Below are positions 1-8,143 of a stretch of 25,775 nt of DNA, one piece after another. Position 1 is the first letter of the stretch; each line of letters starts with the position of its first letter. A program made the position numbers and the translations under genes. A model generated the notes under the pieces. The model was not told the DNA's origin. It did not search any database and saw nothing but the letters and a program-made list of their open reading frames with translations. The stretch is from JAJYZP01 sp049964535 (GTDB taxonomy: Bacteria; Actinomycetota; Acidimicrobiia; Acidimicrobiales; Acidimicrobiaceae), in assembly GCA_049964535.1 (NCBI GenBank), contig JBMFXG010000010.1:1-25775 (forward strand), read 5' to 3'.

Positions 1-271
1 CCAAGCCCACTTCGACGGTGGTTCTAAGCTAAGGATAGATTTCGACAACATGTCGTCGGGGAGTACGTGCTCAGGTGTCCACTTGGAGACCGTGCTTTGA
101 GCTCTTGTCTCGCAATCAATCTCTGAGTGGACAGATTTTCAAGGGAGCGACATGAGGTGGTGATCTGACTACTGGACAGTTTCGGAGCCTACTCGATGGG
201 GCCGCTTTGGAGAGTGCAAGAGGGGCGTAGACTGTGATGATTAAATCGTCGCTGGAGCCGGGAGGATTGTC
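1..271. other. Leader region upstream of guaB3
   Basis: No gene is recognised here. The second forward frame is open from the left edge to a TGA at 98-100 and could be the last 32 codons of an upstream gene, but I do not recognise that peptide. Past position 100 I see only leader sequence. A TANNNT-type -10 candidate, TAGACT, lies at 228-233. The possible -35 element, TTGGAG at 207-212, leaves a short 15-base spacer, so this promoter is weak evidence only. Confidence 0.3.
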
Positions 272-1435
272 GTGGCCGAGATTGAGATTGGGATTGGAAA
301 ATCAGGACGACGGGCCTATGGATTTGATGACATTGCAATCGTTCCGTCACGACGGACTCGAGATCCAGAGGATGTCGACATAACGTGGGAGATCGACGCT
401 TATAAGTTCGAGATTCCCTTGATGGCATCGGCCATGGACGGGGTGGTCAGTCCGGCAACGGCCATTCAGATCGGGCGACTCGGCGGGGTAGGCGTCTTGA
501 ACCTTGAGGGACTATGGACCCGATACGAGGATCCAGAGCCCCTCTTGAAGGAGATCGCTTCACTCGATCCCGAGAAAGCGACGGCTCGAATGCAGCAGAT
601 CTACTTGGAACCTGTGAAGGAGCGTCTCGTAACAGAGCGCATTCGCGAGATTAAGGCGGCGGGAGTCATCTGCGCAGCGTCTGTTACCCCTCAGCGGACC
701 ACATCTATGATGAAGGCGATCCTCGATGGAGAGCTTGACATGTTGGTGATTCAAGGGACGGTTGTCTCGGCTGAGCATGTTTCAAAGGCGTCGGAGCCTT
801 TGAATTTGAAGAAATTCATTCGGGAGCTAGAGATACCGGTCATTGTGGGTGGTTGTGCATCGTATCAAGCCGCCCTTCATCTCATGCGTACTGGTGCCGT
901 TGGCATTCTCGTGGGTGTTGGCCCAGGTAACGCCTGTACGACACGAGGGGTGCTCGGGCTTGGGGTGCCGCAAGCTACTGCAATCGCTGATGCGGCCGGT
1001 GCTCGTATCCGTCATCTTGACGAAACCGGAGTGTATGTGCACGTCATAGCGGACGGTGGCATGAGTCGAGGTGGAGACGTGGCGAAGGCGATTGCTTGTG
1101 GTGCAGATGCTGTCATGATGGGATCTCCACTGGCTGCAGCACACGAGGCACCAGGTCATGGGTATCACTGGGGTATGGCGACTTTCCACCCGACGCTTCC
1201 TCGGGGTGCACGGGTCAAGACACAGCAGCGCGGCACCCTACAAGAGATCCTTCTCGGTCCAGCCACGGAAAACGATGGTCGATTAAATCTCTTCGGCGCT
1301 CTTCGGACGTCGATGGCGACGTGTGGTTACGAGACGCTGAAGGAGTTTCAGAAGGCCGAAGTTATGGTCGCACCGTCGCTGCAAACAGAGGGCAAAGCTC
1401 TGCAGCAGAGCCAGCATGTCGGAATGGGTCGCTGA
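272..1435 (+). CDS. guaB3: GuaB3-type IMP dehydrogenase family protein
   Basis: Member of the IMP dehydrogenase/GMP reductase TIM-barrel family, 387 residues. The barrel starts with YGFDDIAIVP, the substrate-loop cysteine is Cys222 in GNACTTR, and a phosphate-binding IADGGMSRGGD segment follows. The two CBS domains of classical GuaB (about 490-500 residues) are absent, and the length fits the actinobacterial and cyanobacterial GuaB3 branch. Canonical IMPDH converts IMP to XMP with NAD+. The reaction of GuaB3 is less settled: IMPDH activity has been described for a cyanobacterial member, while actinobacterial members are often annotated only as IMPDH-related. The GTG start is chosen because GGGAGGA ends six bases upstream. 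guaA follows after 8 bases, so the two are probably co-transcribed and both act in guanine nucleotide synthesis. Family assignment is secure; exact activity is not. Confidence 0.9.
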   Translation: MAEIEIGIGKSGRRAYGFDDIAIVPSRRTRDPEDVDITWEIDAYKFEIPLMASAMDGVVSPATAIQIGRLGGVGVLNLEGLWTRYEDPEPLLKEIASLDPEKATARMQQIYLEPVKERLVTERIREIKAAGVICAASVTPQRTTSMMKAILDGELDMLVIQGTVVSAEHVSKASEPLNLKKFIRELEIPVIVGGCASYQAALHLMRTGAVGILVGVGPGNACTTRGVLGLGVPQATAIADAAGARIRHLDETGVYVHVIADGGMSRGGDVAKAIACGADAVMMGSPLAAAHEAPGHGYHWGMATFHPTLPRGARVKTQQRGTLQEILLGPATENDGRLNLFGALRTSMATCGYETLKEFQKAEVMVAPSLQTEGKALQQSQHVGMGR

Positions 1436-1443
1436 GCACGAGG

Positions 1444-2994
1444 ATGAAGCGATCGAGTGCACAACCAGTCTTCGTTGTTGACTTCGGGGCTCAGTATGCG
1501 CAGTTGATCGCTCGGAGGGTGCGAGAGCACCATGTGTATTCAGAGATCGTTCCTCATCAGATCAGAGCGGAAGAGGTTCGAGATCGTAATCCATCGGCGC
1601 TCATCCTCTCAGGTGGCCCCAGATCTGTGAATGCAGTAGGAGCGCCGCGGTTAGATCCAGAGATCTACGAGCTTGGGATCCCAATTCTTGGGATCTGTTA
1701 CGGAGCGCAGCTTTTGGCTCGGGAACTCGGTGGTGAGGTGGTTCCCAATGAGGCCGGTGAGTATGGCAGGACGACGCTCAATACTCTCGCGCCGAACTCG
1801 AGTCTGTTGCTCGAAACTCTCCCTCGAGAACTGCAAGTCTGGATGAGCCACTTTGACTCGATCTCTCAGGCTCCTACTGGCTCTAGGGTTCTCGCCTCGT
1901 CTCCAGGGTCATTGGTTGGAGCCTTCGAGGATCGAGAGCGACGTATCTGTGGCGTTCAGTTTCACCCCGAGGTCTCTCACTGTGACTTCGGCCCGGAAGT
2001 GATCTCTAATTTTCTGTTTCAGCTTGCTGATGTCGACAAGAACTGGACGAATTTTACGATTATCGAAGATGCTTTGGAGTCGATTCGCTCACAAGTCGGT
2101 TCAGGAAGAGTGATCTGTGCTCTCTCTGGGGGTGTGGACTCCTCCGTGGCGGCCGCTCTCGTCCATGAGGCCGTAGGAGATCAGCTGACCTGCATTTTCG
2201 TGGATACCGGTCTGATGCGTTCCGGTGAGGCAGCCTCGGTTGAAGCTACGTTTCGAGATCGATTCGCCATCGATTTGATCTCGGTGGATGCTAGCGAGCG
2301 GTTTCTTGCCGCCCTGGCGGGGGTGACCGATCCTGAGGCCAAGCGCAAGATCATTGGGGAGACATTTATTCGAGTTTTCGAGGAGCATAGGACCTCGGTG
2401 GAGGGAGCGAAGTTTCTCGTGCAAGGGACGCTCTACCCCGATGTTATCGAATCCGGGACGAAGGACGCGGCCAAAATTAAGTCACACCACAACGTGGGTG
2501 GTCTACCTGAGGATATGGCCTTTGACCTCGTAGAGCCATTACGAAGTCTTTTCAAAGATGAGGTTCGAGCGATCGGCTCAGAACTCGGACTGCCAGATTC
2601 GATCGTTTGGCGCCAACCATTTCCCGGACCTGGACTTGGTGTTCGTATTATCGGTGAGGTGACCGCAGAGCGCGCCGAGACCCTTCGCCAAGCAGATCGA
2701 ATCGTTGCTGAAGAGATTGAGCATGCTGGTCTCACACGTCAGCTCTGGCAGAGTTTTGCGATCCTTGCCGCAAACCTTCGAACCGTTGGAGTCATGGGAG
2801 ACGAGCGAACCTACGGGTACCCGATCATCATTCGAGCAGTCACTTCAGAGGATGCAATGACAGCGGATTGGGCTCGGCTCCCGTACGAGCTGATCGAGCG
2901 AATCTCCTCACGGGTCATAGCGGAAGTACCCGATGTCAATCGAGTGGCCCTCGATGTGACTTCAAAGCCTCCTGGTACGATCGAGTGGGAGTAG
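1444..2994 (+). CDS. guaA: GMP synthase (glutamine-hydrolysing)
   Basis: Cytosolic enzyme that aminates XMP to GMP using ATP and glutamine, the last step of GMP synthesis. It has 516 residues, normal for GuaA. The N-terminal class I glutamine amidotransferase domain has nucleophile Cys85 in GICYGAQ and the His174/Glu176 pair in FHPEVS. The ATP pyrophosphatase domain carries the PP-loop SGGVDS at 228-233. The C-terminal dimerisation domain contains QPFPGPGLGVR and ends TSKPPGTIEWE, the typical GuaA ending. The frame is open much further upstream, but that stretch is the shadow of guaB3. ATG 1444 gives the normal MKRSSAQPVFVVDFGAQY start and has a short purine-rich ACGAGG just before it. The guaB3 stop is 8 bases upstream. 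The pcrA start overlaps the guaA 3' end, suggesting one transcript for all three genes. Confidence 0.97.
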   Translation: MKRSSAQPVFVVDFGAQYAQLIARRVREHHVYSEIVPHQIRAEEVRDRNPSALILSGGPRSVNAVGAPRLDPEIYELGIPILGICYGAQLLARELGGEVVPNEAGEYGRTTLNTLAPNSSLLLETLPRELQVWMSHFDSISQAPTGSRVLASSPGSLVGAFEDRERRICGVQFHPEVSHCDFGPEVISNFLFQLADVDKNWTNFTIIEDALESIRSQVGSGRVICALSGGVDSSVAAALVHEAVGDQLTCIFVDTGLMRSGEAASVEATFRDRFAIDLISVDASERFLAALAGVTDPEAKRKIIGETFIRVFEEHRTSVEGAKFLVQGTLYPDVIESGTKDAAKIKSHHNVGGLPEDMAFDLVEPLRSLFKDEVRAIGSELGLPDSIVWRQPFPGPGLGVRIIGEVTAERAETLRQADRIVAEEIEHAGLTRQLWQSFAILAANLRTVGVMGDERTYGYPIIIRAVTSEDAMTADWARLPYELIERISSRVIAEVPDVNRVALDVTSKPPGTIEWE

Positions 2995-5228
2995 AGCCAG
3001 CGCTCGATCAGTCCGGCCTCCTAGAAGGCCTCAACGAGGCTCAGAGTAGAGCGGTTACTCATCGCTATGGTCCAGTGCTCGTGGTGGCAGGTGCTGGATC
3101 TGGTAAGACTCGGGTCTTGACACGCAGGATTGCGTACTTGATCGCCGAGGGAACTCCGCCGGGTGCGATCCTTGCTATCACCTTCACGAACAAGGCCGCC
3201 GCAGAGATGCGCGAGCGGGTCTCTGCCCTGGTGGGAGATGTCGGAAAGTCGATGTGGGTCTCTACGTTTCACTCGGCTTGCTTGAGAATTTTGCGGGCTC
3301 ATGGTGAAGCTATTGGGTATCGTCGAGGATTCGTGATCTACGACCAAAGTGATTCTCGACGTCTGCTCGAATACGTACTGCGAGATCTCGGGCTAGACCC
3401 CAAACGTTTTTCGGCCCGGGCGCTTCAGGGGATGATCTCGAGTGCCAAGTCCGAGGGGCTCAACCCATCGGGGTTCGCCACGGGTAAGGGTGGGCTCTAT
3501 GAAACCAAGGTGGCGGAGGTCTATGGTGCGTATCAACAGCGCTTGATGGAGTCGAATGCTCTTGATTTTGATGATCTGCTAGTTGGGGTGGTACGCCTTT
3601 TTGAAGAGGAACCAGAGATCCTCTCCTACTATCAACGGCGGTTTCTTCACATCTTGGTCGATGAGTTTCAAGATACTAACGTCGTGCAAAATCGTCTCGT
3701 TGAACTCCTTGGGAGCGGACACCAACAGGTCTTTGCGGTTGGTGATGCGGACCAATCAATCTATCGATTTCGTGGTGCGCATGTCGGTAATATCAATGAG
3801 TTTGAGGATCGATTTGAATCGGTGACCGTCGTGGCTCTCGAAGAGAACTTCCGATCGACCCAGACGATTCTCGATGCAGCCAATGCCTTGATTGGTCATA
3901 ATCCACGTCGGCACGCCAAGAATCTGTACTCTGCAAAAGGGACAGGGTCGGGGATTAAACTCTACGAGGCCATGGACGATCGGGATGAGGCGTCGTACGT
4001 TGCTGCGGAGATCGCAAAGAGCTGCGCACGTGGAGATCGTTCCTTCTCTGACATCGCTATATTCTTCCGCACGAATTCGCAGAGTCGACTCATCGAAGAG
4101 CAGCTTGGTGCGCGTGGGATTCCTTTTCGGTTGATCGGTGGAGTCCCTTTCTTCGAACGGGCAGAGGTTAAAGATGCCTTGGCCTATCTCAAACTGGTGG
4201 CTAACCCAGACGATGAGGTTGCTTTTCGTCGCATCGTCAATGTGCCGAGACGTGGTGTTGGTGACGTCTCCCTCTCGAAGTTGCTCGCCCACGTACAGTA
4301 TCGGTCTGGGACCTTGCTCGAGGCAGTCGGAGCGTCGGCGCCGGTTGTGCTCTCGCAGCGAGTCGGGAAAGCGGTCGAGGGTTTTCTCTCCTTTCTTGCA
4401 GAGTTAGGAGCGCTAAAAGATCAGGGCTGCCCTCCTTACGAAGTGCTCGAGACTATTCTCGATCGGTCGGGCTATCGTCCAGCGCTGAGAAGCGAAGGAA
4501 GTTTCGAGTCGGAGGCTCGTCTCGATAACCTTGATGAGCTCCTTCGTTACGCCCATGAGTATCAAGATGTTGATGAGTTTCTCGAAGCGGTTGCGTTGTA
4601 CTCCTCTGCCGATGTTTCCGCAGATACCTCGGCCGTGTCGCTCATGACGCTGCACATGGCGAAGGGTCTTGAGTTCCCTGTGGTTTTTCTCATTGGTCTT
4701 GAGGACGGTGTATTCCCTCATGTTCGATCCCTGACCGACCCTCAGGAGCTTCAAGAGGAGCGCCGCTTGCTTTACGTTGGGATAACGCGAGCTATGGAGG
4801 ATCTGACGCTGACGTATTCGAGACAGAGGATGGGCTTCGGTGACCTCATGTACAATCCACCGTCAAGATTCCTCGATGAGATTCCTCAAGAGCTTCTTCT
4901 CTCCACGAGTGCGCCTCGTTCTCGTTCTGACGCCTTGGCCGAATACGTGGAGTCATCGCGATCTGCAAAGAGAGAGGAGACCGCAGAAAGGACCGCACAG
5001 CGAGATGTCTTCATCTGGCCCGACCGTCAACATCAACCGAGAGAGAGGAGCACCGCTCCTCAGCAGATGAGGGTCGGCGAGCGAGTCTTTCACGACAAGT
5101 GGGGTGAGGGCGTCGTGCTTGAGGTGGCAGGTAGTGGTCAACGCGAGGAGGCTTCTATTAGGTTTGGGGAGTTTGGAACGAAGCGTCTGATGGTCGCTCT
5201 CGCAGGATTGAAGCGTTTACATGACTAA
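2985..5228 (+). CDS. pcrA: ATP-dependent DNA helicase, PcrA/UvrD1 type
   Basis: Superfamily 1A 3'-5' DNA helicase for nucleotide excision repair, replication-fork restart and RecA displacement, 747 residues. Visible motifs in order: Walker A AGAGSGKT at 35-42, motif Ia TFTNKAAAEM, Walker B DEFQDTN, motif III GDADQSIYRFRGA, motif IV LEENFRST, motif V LHMAKGLEFPVVF and motif VI LYVGITRAMEDL. The last 60 or so residues (GERVFHDKWGEGVV onward) form the Tudor-like domain that contacts RNA polymerase in PcrA/UvrD, which argues against Rep. The open frame extends upstream inside guaA; GTG 2985 is the only start close to the conserved N-terminus (LLEGLNEAQSRAV). It overlaps the guaA end by 10 bases and has no clear Shine-Dalgarno sequence, so translation is probably coupled. 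In mycobacteria, uvrD1 also lies just upstream of sucC-sucD. Confidence 0.95.
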   Translation: MGVEPALDQSGLLEGLNEAQSRAVTHRYGPVLVVAGAGSGKTRVLTRRIAYLIAEGTPPGAILAITFTNKAAAEMRERVSALVGDVGKSMWVSTFHSACLRILRAHGEAIGYRRGFVIYDQSDSRRLLEYVLRDLGLDPKRFSARALQGMISSAKSEGLNPSGFATGKGGLYETKVAEVYGAYQQRLMESNALDFDDLLVGVVRLFEEEPEILSYYQRRFLHILVDEFQDTNVVQNRLVELLGSGHQQVFAVGDADQSIYRFRGAHVGNINEFEDRFESVTVVALEENFRSTQTILDAANALIGHNPRRHAKNLYSAKGTGSGIKLYEAMDDRDEASYVAAEIAKSCARGDRSFSDIAIFFRTNSQSRLIEEQLGARGIPFRLIGGVPFFERAEVKDALAYLKLVANPDDEVAFRRIVNVPRRGVGDVSLSKLLAHVQYRSGTLLEAVGASAPVVLSQRVGKAVEGFLSFLAELGALKDQGCPPYEVLETILDRSGYRPALRSEGSFESEARLDNLDELLRYAHEYQDVDEFLEAVALYSSADVSADTSAVSLMTLHMAKGLEFPVVFLIGLEDGVFPHVRSLTDPQELQEERRLLYVGITRAMEDLTLTYSRQRMGFGDLMYNPPSRFLDEIPQELLLSTSAPRSRSDALAEYVESSRSAKREETAERTAQRDVFIWPDRQHQPRERSTAPQQMRVGERVFHDKWGEGVVLEVAGSGQREEASIRFGEFGTKRLMVALAGLKRLHD

Positions 5229-5417
5229 GGCTCTTCGGCCATACGTAGGGGTTTTTGAGTCCGAACGTCAGTGTGCTCGGTCTTCTCGATACGTATTCTT
5301 TCTTTTGGGAGCGGGTTTCTCCAACTGCCGTGAACCTCTTCAAAGGTGGCGCATCGATGCGCTCCGTCTGTGCGGTAGGGAAGAGTTGGCGATAGCGCTC
5401 GTCGTCATGAGCAGGTC

Positions 5418-5606
5418 GTGTCAGTGGTGGCAACGGAGTTCATCGGCGATACCACTAAATCGTGTCGTGAGGTTGCTAAAGAGGAGCCCCCTGGTGGGTG
5501 CTATCTGATTTGCGGTGATGCTCTGGCCCCTGCCGAAAGCTTCGTGTCCGTCGATGCTTGGGGTTCGTCGCTTCGTGGCTCCAGGTTTGCCGAGGTCATG
5601 CAATGA
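5418..5606 (+). CDS. Possible small hypothetical protein or gene remnant
   Basis: A 62-residue frame with a GTG start and a TGA stop, 55 bases before the preferred start of the B12-binding gene. Its codons show a clear G-first bias (GTG, GCA, GAG, GGC, GAT, GTT, GCT, GGT and so on), as in the real genes around it. The predicted peptide has two close cysteines in CYLIC and no membrane segment or known motif. Only a weak AGCAGG precedes the start. It could be a genuine small gene, the 3' part of a frameshifted gene beginning in another frame near 5221, or chance. Confidence 0.22.
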   Translation: MSVVATEFIGDTTKSCREVAKEEPPGGCYLICGDALAPAESFVSVDAWGSSLRGSRFAEVMQ

Positions 5607-5647
5607 GCGTTCTGACCAGGCGATGTGCCAGTTCGATGAATCTTCGC

Positions 5648-5661
5648 TAGTATTTGCGATC
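5648..5661 (+). promoter_or_regulatory. Candidate -10 element for a leaderless B12-binding mRNA
   Basis: TAGTAT at 5648-5653 fits the actinobacterial TANNNT -10 consensus and ends eight bases before GTG 5662, about where transcription would begin. There is no Shine-Dalgarno sequence before that GTG and no good -35 box. Leaderless transcripts are common in Actinobacteria, so transcription starting at the GTG is plausible, but this is inference from spacing only. Confidence 0.3.
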
Positions 5662-6081
5662 GTGGAGCGTCCGTATCGAGTAGTGGTGGCGAAGCCAGGT
5701 CTAGATGGCCATGATCGCGGAGCGAAGGTAGTTGCGCGAGCGTTGCGCGATGCAGGATTCGAGGTTATCTACACTGGCCTGCACCAGACCCCAGAGCAGA
5801 TCGTTCAGGCTGTAGTGCAAGAAGACGCAGATGCACTAGGGCTCTCGTTGCTCTCGGGCGCCCATTTAACGCTCGTGCCAAAGATCGTTTCGGGTCTCGC
5901 TGACGAAGGGAGGGGCGACGTCATTATTGTGGTGGGCGGTATCATTCCGCAACCCGATATCGCGGCGCTCAAGAACGCAGGAGTGGCGGAGGTCTTCACT
6001 CCTGGATCACCGCTTCCGGCGATCTCGGAGTGGCTCGAGGGCGCCTTGGATCAGCGAGAGAAGGGCGAGTACGTGTCGTGA
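5662..6081 (+). CDS. Cobalamin-binding small subunit of an acyl-CoA mutase
   Basis: Stand-alone B12-binding domain of about 139 residues. The family supplies the adenosylcobalamin-binding half of two-component mutases such as isobutyryl-CoA mutase IcmB, methylmalonyl-CoA mutase or 2-hydroxyisobutyryl-CoA mutase. The DxHxxG motif, with the histidine that coordinates cobalt, is seen in KPGLDGHDRGAKV. It is followed by YTGLHQTPEQIV, the SxL-type LSLLSGAH and the glycine-rich VVGGIIPQPDI. This block resembles IcmB closely as I remember it. GTG 5662 gives the family length. An in-frame ATG at 5623 would add 13 residues that do not look conserved, and it has only a weak CCAGG upstream. No large mutase subunit is encoded in the window. 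sucC starts 27 bases after the stop, linking the gene to succinyl-CoA metabolism. The exact acyl-CoA substrate cannot be told. Confidence 0.88.
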   Translation: MERPYRVVVAKPGLDGHDRGAKVVARALRDAGFEVIYTGLHQTPEQIVQAVVQEDADALGLSLLSGAHLTLVPKIVSGLADEGRGDVIIVVGGIIPQPDIAALKNAGVAEVFTPGSPLPAISEWLEGALDQREKGEYVS

Positions 6082-6108
6082 GGATGCAAGGACAGGAAGG
6101 AACCCTAC

Positions 6109-7275
6109 GTGGATCTCTATGAGTATCAGGGAAAGCAGTTCTTTGCGAGCTATGGAATTCCGACATCTCCTGGAGATGTGACCAGCTCTCCAGAACGGGT
6201 CGTCGAGATCGCTACGGAGGTGGGATATCCCGCGGTAGTGAAGGCGCAGGTTCAAGTTGGAGGGCGAGGGAAGGCGGGAGGCATCAAGCTCGTCTCCAAT
6301 CCTCAGGAGGCGTTGGCTGCTGCTCGATCCATCTTGGGTATGGATCTCAAAGGTCATACCGTAAAGAAAGTTTGGGTTGAACACGCTTCCGACATTGCAG
6401 CAGAGTACTACGCATCGATAACGCTCGATCGAAGCGCTAAGGAAGATCTTGTCATGCTCTCCGAGCAAGGCGGTGTAGAGATCGAGAGCGTTGCTCAGAG
6501 TAATCCAGAGGCGATTGTGCGTCGACATATTAACCCGATTGACGGCTTAACGCTGGAGATAGCTCGAGAGATCGTCGGGGCATCTGGGATCCCGAGCGAC
6601 GTCCATGAGGGTGTAGCGGAGATTTTGGTAAAGCTCTACGAGGCCTACTCGCGCGGTGATGCAGATCTCGTCGAGATCAATCCCTTGATCGTCACGCCGG
6701 AGCGGAAGGTACACGCCCTCGATGCGAAGGTCACCCTTGATGACAACGCTTTCTATCGTCATCCCGAGTGGGATGAGTTTCGGTCGGCCGAGGAGTTAGA
6801 TGGACGTGAGCGTCTGGCCAAGGATCGAGGCCTGAACTACATCGGTCTTGACGGATCTGTTGGGATCATCGCCAATGGCGCCGGACTGGCCATGTCCACC
6901 CTTGATGTGGTCAATCAGGTCGGCGGGAGCGCAGCGAACTTTTTGGATCTCGGTGGTGGAGCCGGTGCAGATGTGATGACTGCTGCTTTAGAAGTGATCA
7001 ACACTGATCCCAATGTACGGGCCGTGATGGTCAACATCTTTGGTGGTATCACGCGCTGTGACGATGTAGCTCGAGGGATCGTCAACGCGCTTCAGAAGGT
7101 CACGCTGTCGAGTCCGATCGTGATTCGACTCGATGGTACCAACGCTCCGGAGGGGCGGGCCATCATCTCGGATCTGAACTCGAAAGCAATTTTCGTGGAA
7201 TCCACCATGATAGGCGCGGCACGTCGGGCCGTGGAACTCGCTGAGAAGGGTGTGGCTAGTGGCGATATTCGTTGA
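6109..7275 (+). CDS. sucC: Succinyl-CoA synthetase, beta subunit
   Basis: Nucleotide-binding beta subunit of the TCA-cycle enzyme that interconverts succinyl-CoA and succinate with ATP or GTP formation; it forms a heteromer with SucD. Its 388 residues equal the classic SucC length. The N-terminal ATP-grasp domain begins MDLYEYQGKQ and carries the glycine-rich VQVGGRGKAGGIK. ELYEAYSRGDADLVEINPL-type residues complete the nucleotide site, and the C-terminal CoA-ligase domain contains VNIFGGITRCDDVA. The GTG start is supported by AGGAAGGA seven bases upstream. The gene lies 27 bases after the B12-binding gene and overlaps the start of sucD by 17 bases, so the three are probably one operon. Confidence 0.96.
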   Translation: MDLYEYQGKQFFASYGIPTSPGDVTSSPERVVEIATEVGYPAVVKAQVQVGGRGKAGGIKLVSNPQEALAAARSILGMDLKGHTVKKVWVEHASDIAAEYYASITLDRSAKEDLVMLSEQGGVEIESVAQSNPEAIVRRHINPIDGLTLEIAREIVGASGIPSDVHEGVAEILVKLYEAYSRGDADLVEINPLIVTPERKVHALDAKVTLDDNAFYRHPEWDEFRSAEELDGRERLAKDRGLNYIGLDGSVGIIANGAGLAMSTLDVVNQVGGSAANFLDLGGGAGADVMTAALEVINTDPNVRAVMVNIFGGITRCDDVARGIVNALQKVTLSSPIVIRLDGTNAPEGRAIISDLNSKAIFVESTMIGAARRAVELAEKGVASGDIR

Positions 7276-8143
7276 CGAGAACACGAAGGTACTGGTTCAA
7301 GGTTTAACTGGTTCGCAGGGAAGGTTTCATGGACTGCGGAATCGTGCCTACGGGACCAAGGTCGTAGCGGGGGTGACTCCTGGGAAAGGCGGTACCGACG
7401 TCGAGGGAATACCGGTCTTTGATTCCGTCGAAGAAGCAGTAGTAGCGACTGGCGCTACCGCTTCCTTCATCTCGGTTCCTCCACGATTCGCTGCCTCTGC
7501 CGTCTTGGAGGCGGCTGCCGCGGGGATCACCTTTGTCGTGTGTATCACCGAGTTCATTCCTGCTCACGATGAATCGATGTTCTATAACGTGCTTCGCCGA
7601 GACTTCCCTGGAACTCGCCTGCTCGGACCAAACTGTCCCGGGATTATCTCTCCTGGGCGTTGCAATATCGGCATAACTTCAGGGGATATAGCCTTACCGG
7701 GAGGTCCTGTAGGGATTGTCTCGAGATCGGGGACTCTCACGTACCAAGCTCTCTACGAACTCTCCCAGGGAGGTGTGGGCCAGACGACTTGTGTGGGTAT
7801 TGGTGGAGACCCCGTTCCGGGGACGAATTTCATTGACTGTCTCGCTGCATTTGAGGCCGATCCGGAGACGAAGGCGGTTCTGATGATCGGCGAGATCGGC
7901 GGTTCCGAGGAGGAGAGCGCTGCGGCCTTCATTCGTGAACACATGTCAAAACCAGTGGTTACCTACATCGCTGGAGTGACCGCTCCGCCTGGACGGAAGA
8001 TGGGACACGCTGGTGCTATCGTCTCAGGATCGCTCGGCACGGCACAAGCGAAGATGGATGCGCTGCGTGAAGCAGGAGCCATTATTGCGGTAAACCCGAC
8101 TGAGGCGGGCGAGAAAATGGTTGAGCTCGTATCCTCGCTCTAG
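7259..8143 (+). CDS. sucD: Succinyl-CoA synthetase, alpha subunit
   Basis: CoA-binding alpha subunit of succinyl-CoA synthetase, 294 residues. The Rossmann-like CoA domain is visible in VQGLTGSQG and GVTPGKGG. It is followed by SRSGTLTYQ, GIGGDPVPGTNF and the catalytic phosphohistidine His250 in GRKMGHAGAIVSG. GTG 7259 is chosen over GTG 7250 because GAGAAGGG at 7243-7250 then sits eight bases upstream. The start lies inside the 3' end of sucC in another frame, giving a 17-base overlap that suggests translational coupling. The NUDIX gene converges on it downstream, with an inverted-repeat region between the two. Confidence 0.96.
   Translation: MAIFVDENTKVLVQGLTGSQGRFHGLRNRAYGTKVVAGVTPGKGGTDVEGIPVFDSVEEAVVATGATASFISVPPRFAASAVLEAAAAGITFVVCITEFIPAHDESMFYNVLRRDFPGTRLLGPNCPGIISPGRCNIGITSGDIALPGGPVGIVSRSGTLTYQALYELSQGGVGQTTCVGIGGDPVPGTNFIDCLAAFEADPETKAVLMIGEIGGSEEESAAAFIREHMSKPVVTYIAGVTAPPGRKMGHAGAIVSGSLGTAQAKMDALREAGAIIAVNPTEAGEKMVELVSSL

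Larger units (their letters stand above)
5229..5661. other. Gene-poor gap between pcrA and the B12-binding gene
   Basis: About 390-430 bases with no recognised product. Two overlapping open frames look partly coding. One runs 5221-5508, starting inside the last codons of pcrA. The other, at 5418-5606, starts with GTG and is rich in G-first codons (62 residues, motif CYLICGDALAP). The first looks better before about 5410 and the second after it, as if a single reading frame had shifted. Neither has a strong ribosome binding site or a recognised family. A short imperfect GC hairpin lies near 5486-5503 (AGCCCCC / GGGTGCT). I found no cobalamin-riboswitch B12 box. Confidence 0.4.

Noticed and set aside
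1096..1443. N-terminal extension of the guaA frame
   Set aside because: It lies wholly inside guaB3 in another frame, and the conserved GuaA N-terminus begins at ATG 1444.
2868..2984. N-terminal extension of the pcrA frame
   Set aside because: It overlaps the conserved 3' end of guaA, and the residues do not resemble PcrA.
3756..4292. 178-residue minus-strand frame inside pcrA
   Set aside because: It is an antisense shadow of conserved helicase motifs.
5515..5661. Longer version of the B12-binding protein
   Set aside because: The extra residues look unconserved and would make the protein longer than the family. The 5623 ATG remains possible, but GTG 5662 fits best.
5229..5661. Cobalamin riboswitch upstream of the B12-binding gene
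   Set aside because: No B12-box-like sequence or matching long structure was found. Such switches normally control B12 synthesis or transport, not this subunit.
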